A stretch of DNA of 8,709 nt. It comes from an uncultured Butyricicoccus sp. GTDB lineage: Bacteria; Bacillota; Clostridia; Oscillospirales; Butyricicoccaceae. A program made the position numbers and the translations under genes. Positions 1 through 5,656 of this stretch are shown one piece after another (the first letter of the stretch is position 1; every line of letters starts with the position of its first letter). The notes beneath the pieces were generated by a model, which worked only from the letters and a program-made list of their open reading frames with translations, had not been told where the DNA came from and made no database searches. The DNA lies in the NCBI GenBank assembly GCA_900547195.1, contig URFQ01000093.1:1-8709 (forward strand). Direction: 5' to 3'.

Positions 1-83
1 TTCTCTTTCTCATGACCCTTATTATATCATAAAATCTTTATTTCGGACACTCCCCTTTTGTTTTGTCTTGAGAGGAGGGCTGC
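1..83. other. AT-rich gap before the first baseplate gene
   Basis: No convincing gene is visible here. The stretch is much richer in A and T than the genes that follow. Its last bases (GAGAGGAGGG, about 70-79) are the ribosome binding site of the LysM gene at 84. In PBSX-like phages the tape-measure gene normally lies just upstream, so this is probably the gap after it. On the minus strand positions 29-21 read TGATATAAT, an extended -10 motif, but no good -35 accompanies it. I see no hairpin followed by a T-run that would make a terminator. Confidence 0.4.
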
Positions 84-728
84 ATGCTTCGGAAATTCAT
101 TTTTAAGAACAACACCACTGGGCAGGAGATCGTGCTGCCGGTGACGCCGGAAAGCTTCACCATCGGCCACGGAAACCACGTCGAGACGGTGAACCTGCAC
201 ACGGTCGGCGATTACCACATGCCCGGCGGGCGGACACTGTTCACCTGCAAGATCAGCGGCATGCTGCCGAGGCGGCAATATCCGTTTGTCATGCCGGGCG
301 CGAGCCTTGATCCGTACACCTACATCGACTTTTTTGAGTTTTCGAGCGACCGCCGCGAGGTTTGCCGCTTTGTCATTTCGGACACGCCGACCATCGCGGA
401 TGTGCTGATCGAGGACTGGGAGTACGGCGAGAAAGACGGCACGAACGACGTCTACTATACGCTGACGCTGCGGCGCTTTATCGCGGCACAGGCCGTGCGG
501 ACGCAGCAAATCGGCAGTACGGCGGCGCAGGCGCGCTCCACGGCTGTTTCGGCTACGACGCAGAAAACCTACACGGTTGTGCGCGGCGATACGCTGAGCG
601 CGATCTGTAAGCGGTTTTATGGGCAGGGCGGGTTGTATCCGAAGCTGGCGAAGGCCAACGGGATTGCCAACCCCGACCTTATTCATCCCGGGCAGGTGCT
701 TACACTGCCAGACAAATCCAGCTTGTGA
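84..728 (+). CDS. LysM-domain baseplate/tail assembly protein (XkdP-like)
   Basis: A 214-aa structural protein of the tail tube/baseplate region. Residues 1-135 form the phage-specific part, ending in a WEYGEKDGTNDVYYTLTLRRF-like stretch (112-132) typical of XkdP-type proteins. An Ala/Thr/Gln-rich linker (135-160) leads to a C-terminal LysM domain (about 162-209) with the hallmark YTVVRGDTLSAI start, a central KLAKANGI and a closing HPGQVLTLP. LysM binds peptidoglycan-type glycans; in this family it is thought to sit at the hub and contact the wall or the tape-measure complex. The ATG at 84 follows GAGAGGAGGG at a good distance. The hub gene follows after 14 bases, as xkdQ follows xkdP in PBSX. 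The LysM domain is certain; the exact position in the virion is inferred from family and order. Confidence 0.9.
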   Translation: MLRKFIFKNNTTGQEIVLPVTPESFTIGHGNHVETVNLHTVGDYHMPGGRTLFTCKISGMLPRRQYPFVMPGASLDPYTYIDFFEFSSDRREVCRFVISDTPTIADVLIEDWEYGEKDGTNDVYYTLTLRRFIAAQAVRTQQIGSTAAQARSTAVSATTQKTYTVVRGDTLSAICKRFYGQGGLYPKLAKANGIANPDLIHPGQVLTLPDKSSL

Positions 729-742
729 GGAGGTGCTAAAGC

Positions 743-1720
743 ATGGCGCTGCGGCTGCTGATCGGGGACATGGATGTGATAGGCATGGTGTCCTCGGTGA
801 CGGTGTCCGGCTCGATCGAGCAGTGCTGCCGGACGCTCAAGGCTGAAATTGCAGCATCTTATTATGATGCGCTGCTGCCGAAAGTGCCGGCCGACCTCAG
901 TGCGCTGGTGCGGTTTTACGACGGCGGCACGCTGCTGTTCTACGGCTCTCTGTTCACGGTCAAGCTGGCGACGAACAGCGACACAAAATCCATCATCGCG
1001 TTCGACATGGGATATTTCCTCAAAAACAATGATGCGAGCTACAACTTTTCGGGCGCGACCGCCGCCGAGATTGCCCGCCGCGTGTGCGGCGATCACTGGG
1101 TGCCGGTTGGGTCTCTGGCCGCGCCGGCGCGTACCATCAAGCGCAAGTTTAAAAGCCAGTCGCTTGAAAGCATTATCGATACTGCATATACGCTGGCCGG
1201 AGAATCGGACGGCAAAAAGTACATGACGCGCTTTGTGGGCGCGGCGCTGCACGTGATCGTCAAGGGCGAGCCGAAAAGCGCGACGGTGATCGAGGGCACG
1301 GCCAACCTGCAGAACCTCAGCTATACGCTGTCGAGCGACGGCATGGTGAACCGCGTCAAGGTGTACGACAGCGATGGCAATCTGAAGCTGACGCGCGACA
1401 GCACGGCCAATCCGGCTAAGACCTACGGCATGCGCACCAAAATCCTGACCCAGCGCGAAGGCGACGACATCGAAAAGCAGATCAAGGCTGCGTTCGAGGA
1501 CAACGATATCACGCGCCGGATCACGGTGAACGTGCTGGCCGCAAACGACATGGTGACCGGCAATGCGGTCTATCTGATTGAGCCGGCATCCGGTCTGAAA
1601 GGGCTTTTCTGGATCGATGAGGACGCGCATGTCTGGCAGAATGGGCTGCACACTGCAACCCTTACCCTGAACTTTAAAAACATCGTCCGCGAGGCGGACG
1701 CCGGAACCGAGGAGGATTGA
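743..1720 (+). CDS. Baseplate hub protein (XkdQ-like, gpD/gp27 type)
   Basis: A 325-aa protein matching the XkdQ/YqbQ family of tail hub proteins, which relate structurally to the T4 gp27/P2 gpD hub joining tail tube and spike. Visible features are the N-terminal beta-rich region ending around LVRFYDGGTLLFYG (about 55-68), the middle KSQSLESIIDTAYTLAGES segment (about 137-155), the SYTLSSDGMVNRVKVYDSDG strand pair (about 193-212), and a C-terminal LKGLFWIDEDAHVWQNGLHTA-type stretch, where a Trp-Ile-Asp-(Glu/Asp)-x-His pattern is common in the family. Length is usual for the family. The start at 743 is fixed by GGAGGT at 729-734, with 8 bases between. It ends one base before the next start, so translation is probably coupled. 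Confidence 0.88.
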   Translation: MALRLLIGDMDVIGMVSSVTVSGSIEQCCRTLKAEIAASYYDALLPKVPADLSALVRFYDGGTLLFYGSLFTVKLATNSDTKSIIAFDMGYFLKNNDASYNFSGATAAEIARRVCGDHWVPVGSLAAPARTIKRKFKSQSLESIIDTAYTLAGESDGKKYMTRFVGAALHVIVKGEPKSATVIEGTANLQNLSYTLSSDGMVNRVKVYDSDGNLKLTRDSTANPAKTYGMRTKILTQREGDDIEKQIKAAFEDNDITRRITVNVLAANDMVTGNAVYLIEPASGLKGLFWIDEDAHVWQNGLHTATLTLNFKNIVREADAGTEED

Positions 1721-1721
1721 T

Positions 1722-1967
1722 ATGGATGCAAACCCGTATGCCGCTATGGCGGCCATGATCGGCGGCGCGGAAAAGCGCGGCCCCGAGATTGCCGTAGGGC
1801 AGATCACCGGCATTTCACCGCTCCGGGTGCGCGTGGGTGAGATGGACTATGAAGCGGATGAGATCACGCTTTGTACCCATGTTTCGCTGCCGGAGCACCC
1901 GACCGGCCGGCTGCTGCTGGTGAGCATGGACGAGGGACAAACCTATTACGCCATCGGGAGGTGCTGA
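1722..1967 (+). CDS. Small baseplate protein, DUF2577/XkdR-like
   Basis: An 81-aa protein between the hub gene and the gp25-like gene, exactly where xkdR lies in PBSX-type phages. Its core (about residues 22-58) reads as short beta strands with an IAVGQITGISPLRVRVG segment. This resembles the OB-fold-like start of DUF2577 and gpV/gp5-type spike proteins, in which a phrase of the kind 'G.V....PL.V.V' recurs. It ends in LLLVSMDEGQTYYAIGRC, where a late strand would close the barrel. The ATG follows GGAGG (1711-1715) by 6 bases. Similarity is short, so the family rests on both position and pattern. A role as the adapter between hub and spike tip is inference. Confidence 0.72.
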   Translation: MDANPYAAMAAMIGGAEKRGPEIAVGQITGISPLRVRVGEMDYEADEITLCTHVSLPEHPTGRLLLVSMDEGQTYYAIGRC

Positions 1968-1969
1968 GC

Positions 1970-2401
1970 ATGGCAGACGCAATTTTCCCGGAGTTTACCG
2001 CGTCGGCTGTGGACAGCATGCAGGACGATGCGCTGCCCATGCTGTGCGAATGCGCATGGGATTTTACAAACGATCTCCCGATCTTTGCGGGCGGTCAGCC
2101 GGTGATCGTCACCGGACAGGAGGCCGTCGCGGTCTGGGCGTGGAACGCCTTGCATACCGTGCGCGGCAGGTATGAGATTTACACGGACGGCTATGGCTCG
2201 GATGTAGAAAACCTGATCGGCACCAGCTGGTCAAGCGAACTGAAGACCGCCGAGGCCCGGCAGTATGTCAGCGAGTGCCTGCTTGCGTCGCCCTACATCC
2301 GGGCGGTGCGCGACATGGAGCTGTCGTTTGACGACGACACGCTGACCATCCGGTGCCGGATCGAAAGCATTTATGGGGATGTAGAAATGGAGGTGGCATG
2401 A
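1970..2401 (+). CDS. Baseplate wedge protein, DUF2634/XkdS (gp25-like)
   Basis: A 143-aa protein of the DUF2634/XkdS group, the counterpart of T4 gp25 that helps trigger sheath contraction. Recognisable parts are WDFTNDLPIFAGGQPVIVTG (about 24-43, the typical 'D...gkpv.v.G' entry), the helix EAVAVWAWNALHT (45-57), the YEIYTDGYGSDVENLIG motif, and the C-terminal LTIRCRIESIYGDVEMEV strand pair. The start at 1970 is chosen over a longer in-frame ATG at 1871. GGGAGGT (1956-1962) lies 7 bases before 1970, only two bases separate it from the preceding stop, and the extra 33 residues would overlap the upstream gene without resembling the family. It ends in an ATGA overlap with the next gene. Confidence 0.87.
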   Translation: MADAIFPEFTASAVDSMQDDALPMLCECAWDFTNDLPIFAGGQPVIVTGQEAVAVWAWNALHTVRGRYEIYTDGYGSDVENLIGTSWSSELKTAEARQYVSECLLASPYIRAVRDMELSFDDDTLTIRCRIESIYGDVEMEVA

Positions 2402-3471
2402 TGGCGCTTTCGTGGCCGTATAACCAGACGCAGGAGGAAATCCAGGCGCGCATTGCGGCGCGCATGGGCGACACGGTGAGCGTGCAGGAGGGCACCTTCG
2501 GGGATCTGATCTCCCGCGCGGCCGCCTATGAAATCTGGCGGTTTTACGAGCAAATGCGCAAAATGCTGCCGATCGCCTTTGTGGACGAGACCAGCGGGGA
2601 GTATCTGGTCGAGCGATGCCGGGAGTACGGCATTGAGCGCAAAGCGGCTGGCTCAGCCGAGGTGCTGCTGACCTTCACCGGGCAGGCTAATACGGCGATT
2701 CCGGCGGGCACGGCGGCGGTCACCGCGAGCGGGCTGGAGTTTGACACGCTGGCCGCGGCGGAGATCGGCACCGAAGGCACGGCGGAAGTCGCGGCCCGGG
2801 CGGCGCAGCCCGGCGCGGCGTACAACGTGGATGCGGGGCGCGTGAACCGGCTGCTGACCGCGATGCAGGGCGTGGCCGCGGTGTCCAATTTGGACGCGGC
2901 CACAGGCGGCTACGATGCAGAGACCGACGCGGCGCTGTATGCGCGCCTGTCGGCATTCCGGCGCGAGCCTGCGACAAGCGGAAACATCCATCAATATGAG
3001 CAGTGGGCGCTGGAAGTCGACGGCGTGGGCGCAGCGCGCGCGATTGATTTGTGGAACGGCCCGGGGACGGTCAAGGTCGTGCTGGCCGGGAACGGTCTGG
3101 AACCGGTGGATGAAACCGTTCGCGCGGCGGCTGCGGCATACATCGAGAGCAAGCGGCCGGCAGGCCCGGCGGTCACGGTTGAGAGCGCAGAGGCGGTCGT
3201 TATCAATATTGCGGTGGCAGTCGAGCTGGATGTTTCCGCGACTGTACAGAGCGTACAGGCTGCGCTCAGGAGCGCCCTGACCGACTATCTGCACGGGCTG
3301 GCGTTCCGCAGCAGTACGGTGGTATTGCAGCGTGTGGCCTATCTGCTCATGGGCATCGATGGCGTGATTGACCACGATCCTCCAACAATGAACGGTGGGA
3401 CAGTAAACGTACCGCTTACAGAAACACAGGTGCCGGTGCTCGGCACAGTGGAGGTGACGGCGCGTGCTTAG
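2401..3471 (+). CDS. Baseplate J-like protein (XkdT)
   Basis: A 356-aa baseplate assembly protein J (P2 gpJ/T4 gp6 type), the wedge protein that forms the ring around the hub. The N-terminal helices carry GTFGDLISRAAAYEIWRFYE (about 31-50) and DETSGEYLVERCREYGIERK (about 62-81), both family hallmarks. A beta-rich middle follows, with TIPAGT-like and YNVDAG phrases. The diagnostic block comes at about 169-225: GGYDAETDAALYARL, then SGNIHQYEQWALEVDGVGAA and NGPGTVKVVL. The C-terminus has the usual two alpha/beta repeats. GGAGGT (2389-2394) is 6 bases before 2401 and only 3 before another ATG at 2398, so 2401 is preferred; 2398 would add one Met. Its end overlaps the next start by 8 bases. Confidence 0.92.
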   Translation: MALSWPYNQTQEEIQARIAARMGDTVSVQEGTFGDLISRAAAYEIWRFYEQMRKMLPIAFVDETSGEYLVERCREYGIERKAAGSAEVLLTFTGQANTAIPAGTAAVTASGLEFDTLAAAEIGTEGTAEVAARAAQPGAAYNVDAGRVNRLLTAMQGVAAVSNLDAATGGYDAETDAALYARLSAFRREPATSGNIHQYEQWALEVDGVGAARAIDLWNGPGTVKVVLAGNGLEPVDETVRAAAAAYIESKRPAGPAVTVESAEAVVINIAVAVELDVSATVQSVQAALRSALTDYLHGLAFRSSTVVLQRVAYLLMGIDGVIDHDPPTMNGGTVNVPLTETQVPVLGTVEVTARA

Positions 3472-4000
3472 AGCCTTGCTTCCGGCGCGCTATCTGTATA
3501 GCGCGGAAATCTGTGAGATCGTGGACGCACTACAGCCTGAAATGGATCTTATTCAAGATGCGATCGACGATGTGTTCGCGCAGTTTGTGCTGGACACGGC
3601 AACATGGGGGCTTGCACAATGGGAGCGGGATTACGGCATTGAGAGCAATATATCGCAGACCTACGAGGAGCGGCGCGGACATGTGCGCAGCAAGCTGCGC
3701 GGCGCGGGCACGATGAGTTGTAGCGCATTAGAACAGATTGCAGCCGCGTATGTTGCCGGACGGACAAAAATCTCCGAAATCTCGGACAAATGGCGGATGC
3801 GGGTGACGTTCTTGGACGTGTTCGGCGTGCCTACGAATCTGGACGACTTGAAAGCCGTGCTGGCGGAGATGCGTCCGGCGCACCTGGCAATCGAGTACAT
3901 TATCAATTACCATCTCTGGAAGGATTACGCGGGGCAGACATGGGGCAGTAAAAACGCTATGACTTGGGCACAGGTGAAGGAGGCGAACAACAATCAATAG
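3464..4000 (+). CDS. Tail/baseplate protein, DUF2313 (YmfQ/XkdU-like)
   Basis: A 178-aa protein of the YmfQ/XkdU (DUF2313) family, P2 gpI-like, linking wedge and tail fibres. Visible motifs are the N-terminal LLPARYLYS, an amphipathic helix (16-42), TWGLAQWERDYGI (48-59, very typical), YEERRGHVRSKLRGAGTMS (67-84), and EMRPAHLAIEYII (135-147). The tail carries the TWGSKNAMTWAQVKE repeat-like ending seen in many relatives. It starts at a GTG with GGAGGT (3450-3455) 8 bases upstream, overlapping the J gene by 8 bases. The end of this gene carries the strong Shine-Dalgarno of the following fibre gene. Confidence 0.88.
   Translation: MLRALLPARYLYSAEICEIVDALQPEMDLIQDAIDDVFAQFVLDTATWGLAQWERDYGIESNISQTYEERRGHVRSKLRGAGTMSCSALEQIAAAYVAGRTKISEISDKWRMRVTFLDVFGVPTNLDDLKAVLAEMRPAHLAIEYIINYHLWKDYAGQTWGSKNAMTWAQVKEANNNQ
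3977..3983 (+). promoter_or_regulatory. Strong Shine-Dalgarno of the tail fibre gene
   Basis: AAGGAGG, a full match to the anti-Shine-Dalgarno, lies inside the last codons of the DUF2313 gene. It is correctly placed for a start between about 3988 and 3993, yet no ATG, GTG or TTG occurs there in the fibre frame. It is the main evidence that the fibre gene begins here rather than at the TTG at 4116. Confidence 0.75.
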
Positions 4001-4640
4001 TACAAAACTTTATGGCTTTAAAAAGCCGAGCGAGAGCGATTATATTGATCCGCAGCCAATCGCGGACAACGCCGAGCTGACCGAAGCGGCGCTGATTGAG
4101 AAGGCCGGCAAGGACTTGTCCAATTTGGACGCCGGGGCGCTGGAGGGCAAGGTCAAAGCGACTATCCAGGGCGGCTCGCTGACGGCGGGAGACCTGGGCG
4201 CGGTCGGTACGGATCAGCTCGGCAAGCCGGGCGGCGCGGCAAGCCTGGACGGCACGGGCAAGGTGCCTGCAAGCCAGCTGCCGGAGATGGACTACGCGCC
4301 TGCGAGCCATATGGCCGATGCAGTAAAGCACATCACCGCCGCCGAGCGGACGGCGTGGAACGGGAAAGCGAAAGCTTACCGCTACACTGCCACTATCCCG
4401 ACGGCCGGCTGGACAAGCAGCGCGCCGTATACACAGACCATTTCGGTGAGCGGCGTCACGGCGGCGATGACCCCGACGGTGGATGTGGCGCAGGGAGCGG
4501 ACGCGGACGCGGCGGCGCTGATACTGGACGCATGGGCATGTGTAAGCCGGATCGACACCGGCGCGAACAAGATCACGGTGACGTGCTACGACAAAGCACC
4601 AGAGGTTAACATTCCAATTCAACTCGTGGGGGTGGTGTAA
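3993..4640 (+). CDS. Short tail fibre protein, possible ATC start
   Basis: A tail fibre/collar protein, 215 aa if it starts at ATC 3993. The N-terminus (INSTKLYGFKKPSESDYID) is the usual attachment region of Clostridia phage fibres. Then come SNLDAGALEGKV, a GGAASLDGTGKVPASQLPE segment (a shaft phrase common in fibres) and HITAAERTAWNGKA, followed by a beta-rich head (about residues 130-215) with YTATIPTAGWTSSAPYTQTI and an ITVTCYDKAPEVNIPIQLVGV end. Family likeness begins about 120 bases upstream of the first standard start codon (TTG 4116). An in-frame TGA at 3975-3977 limits the frame, and AAGGAGG at 3977-3983 is 9 bases before ATC. A TTG start would remove the attachment region and has only a weak Shine-Dalgarno. 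A lost start codon or a sequence error is the other reading. The body of the gene is well supported; the start is uncertain. Confidence 0.8.
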   Translation: MNSTKLYGFKKPSESDYIDPQPIADNAELTEAALIEKAGKDLSNLDAGALEGKVKATIQGGSLTAGDLGAVGTDQLGKPGGAASLDGTGKVPASQLPEMDYAPASHMADAVKHITAAERTAWNGKAKAYRYTATIPTAGWTSSAPYTQTISVSGVTAAMTPTVDVAQGADADAAALILDAWACVSRIDTGANKITVTCYDKAPEVNIPIQLVGVV

Positions 4641-5051
4641 ATGGGTGAATGTCTGCTTGTGCGGCGGGGAGGTGGCCACGGGTTTCGGCTGAACCCGGAC
4701 ATCCTTCCATTCAATCTGGACTTTTGGTACAGCTCCAATCGGCGCAACTTTTCCTTCGACAGCAGCTCCCCGTGCTTCCAGAAGGGCAATTGCTTAATAT
4801 CCTGCGAAATGCCGATGGTATACAACGCTGATTTTACCAGCGGCCAGGGGGGAAGGGCGCTCCTGCACTATGACGCGCAGGCGGGGAAAACGACAATCCT
4901 TGAAGACGTCCGATATGTCACAATTTCATCTGATAATAACACATATGAGGAGCAGCCGGGCGGCTTTGTCACAATCAATGCGGACGGGTACTCTTTTTAT
5001 ACGTCTGGCGGGACGCGCTCGGGCGCTTCATTCGCCATCCCGGTGTTGTAA
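4641..5051 (+). CDS. Unrecognised 136-aa fibre-region protein
   Basis: I do not recognise this protein. The ATG at 4641 follows the fibre stop codon directly, so translation is very likely coupled. There are no membrane segments or signal peptide. The first 60 residues are aromatic and polar, with four cysteines (positions 4, 45, 51, 55); three of them cluster as C-x5-C-x3-C. The rest (61-136) is Gly/Ser/Thr/Tyr-rich, with alternating hydrophobic residues suggesting beta strands, such as KTTILEDVRYVTISSDNN and GGFVTINADGYSFYTSGG. It ends in a hydrophobic FAIPVL. Position and beta-rich composition suggest a fibre tip or accessory protein, but that is inference. Confidence 0.7.
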   Translation: MGECLLVRRGGGHGFRLNPDILPFNLDFWYSSNRRNFSFDSSSPCFQKGNCLISCEMPMVYNADFTSGQGGRALLHYDAQAGKTTILEDVRYVTISSDNNTYEEQPGGFVTINADGYSFYTSGGTRSGASFAIPVL

Positions 5052-5067
5052 ACGGAGGAGGGAAACT

Positions 5068-5436
5068 ATGTATATTGACGGAAATGGCGTGCAAATTCCA
5101 TGCGCGGCGGTGCACAGAGCCGGGAGCTGGACATTTGCGGGCGAGGGCGTGGAGGACGTGAACGGCGCGTTTGTGCTGCGGACGGACGACGGGATACTGC
5201 TGAGAGAGTTCAACACGTCCGACTGGCTGCGGGTGGTGCGCGGCACGGGTTCGCTGATGCTTACGGACGCACCGGAGCCGGTAGCCCCGCCCGAGCCAGC
5301 CGAACCGGAGCCGGGCGAGCTCGAGGTCTTGCAAGCGGAGAACAAGCGGCTCACAGCGCAGGTGAACGCGCTGAGCGAACAGCAGGCTTTTTATGAAGAC
5401 TGTATCGCCGAGATGGCCAGCGTTGTGTATGCGTGA
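5068..5436 (+). CDS. 122-aa tail accessory protein with Pro/Glu linker and coiled coil
   Basis: The protein has three parts. Residues 1-66 are beta-rich (MYIDGNGVQIP..., ending in SDWLRVVRGTGSLML). Residues 67-85 are a Pro/Glu/Ala linker. Residues 86-115 are a heptad-like helix (LEVLQAENKRLTAQVNALSEQQ), followed by EDCIAEMASVVYA. This last stretch is a recurrent ending of proteins found between fibre genes and the small CD1375-like gene in Clostridia phages; their function is not established. The start at 5068 is set by GGAGGAGGG just upstream (about 5054-5062). An in-frame extension back to 4870 is rejected, because it would run over the preceding gene and has no ribosome binding site. A trimeric fibre-linking role is inference. 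Confidence 0.78.
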   Translation: MYIDGNGVQIPCAAVHRAGSWTFAGEGVEDVNGAFVLRTDDGILLREFNTSDWLRVVRGTGSLMLTDAPEPVAPPEPAEPEPGELEVLQAENKRLTAQVNALSEQQAFYEDCIAEMASVVYA

Positions 5437-5441
5437 TCTCT

Positions 5442-5456
5442 GCGCCCGTGCGGCGC
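5442..5456 (+). other. Small GC hairpin in a 55-base gap
   Basis: GCGCC (5442-5446) can pair with GGCGC (5452-5456) across a 5-base loop, 5 bases after the stop of the coiled-coil gene. No T-run follows, so it is not a normal terminator. It may only tune message stability or separate the two reading frames, and it may be chance in GC-rich DNA. The rest of the gap (5457-5491) holds the ribosome binding site of the next gene. Confidence 0.3.
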
Positions 5457-5491
5457 TGACAATCTACTGTATCTTAGAAAGGAATCTGGAA

Positions 5492-5656
5492 ATGATGGCT
5501 ATGTTATTTGCGCAGAGAGTGATTTTAGGGAAAACCGAGTTCAATGCGGTGCCCGCGAAGCTTAAGCAGCAGGTTGCGGACATCCTCATCGAAGAGTGCG
5601 GGCTTCCGGAGCTGGTGCCTGCCGGGTTCGGCGGCACGGGGGCGGAATCGGTATGA
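5492..5656 (+). CDS. Small CD1375-like phage protein (54 aa)
   Basis: A 54-aa protein of the small family named after C. difficile CD1375, typified by a Met-rich start, an AxxVILGKxxF-like strand/turn, and VPAxLKxQVADIL. Here it reads MLFAQRVILGKTEF, then NAVPAKLKQQVADILIEE, with a Gly-rich tail. Such genes lie directly after coiled-coil fibre proteins in many Clostridia phages; the function is unknown. The start at 5492 (ATGATG) is chosen because AAAGGA (5478-5483) lies 8 bases upstream. Reading further back to 5393 would overlap the previous gene with non-conserved sequence. Its last codons overlap the next start as ATGA (5653-5656). Confidence 0.75.
   Translation: MMAMLFAQRVILGKTEFNAVPAKLKQQVADILIEECGLPELVPAGFGGTGAESV

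Noticed and set aside
40..385. Repeat of ATTTCGGACAC at 40-50 and 375-385
   Set aside because: A single 11-base match with no context, one copy inside a conserved gene; probably chance.
683..1813. Long minus-strand open frame (376 aa) opposite the hub gene
   Set aside because: It is a mirror of high-GC coding sequence, Arg/His/Ala-rich with no recognisable domain and no ribosome binding site, opposite a clearly conserved hub protein.
2653..3375. Minus-strand open frame (240 aa) opposite the baseplate J gene
   Set aside because: Same reason: Arg-rich shadow of a well-supported gene.
3984..4010. Programmed +1 frameshift fusing the DUF2313 protein to the fibre
   Set aside because: Possible in frame terms, but CAA-TAG-T is not a known slippery site, and the strong Shine-Dalgarno and separate genes in relatives fit fresh initiation better.
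4012..4080. ATG at 4012 as the fibre start
   Set aside because: It lies in another frame and reaches a stop after 22 codons.
3957..4679. Minus-strand open frame (240 aa) opposite the fibre gene
   Set aside because: Arg/His-rich composition and no start signal; the forward frame encodes recognisable fibre phrases.
5437..5491. Terminator in the gap before the 54-aa gene
   Set aside because: A short GC stem exists but no T-run follows, and the downstream genes need the same transcript.
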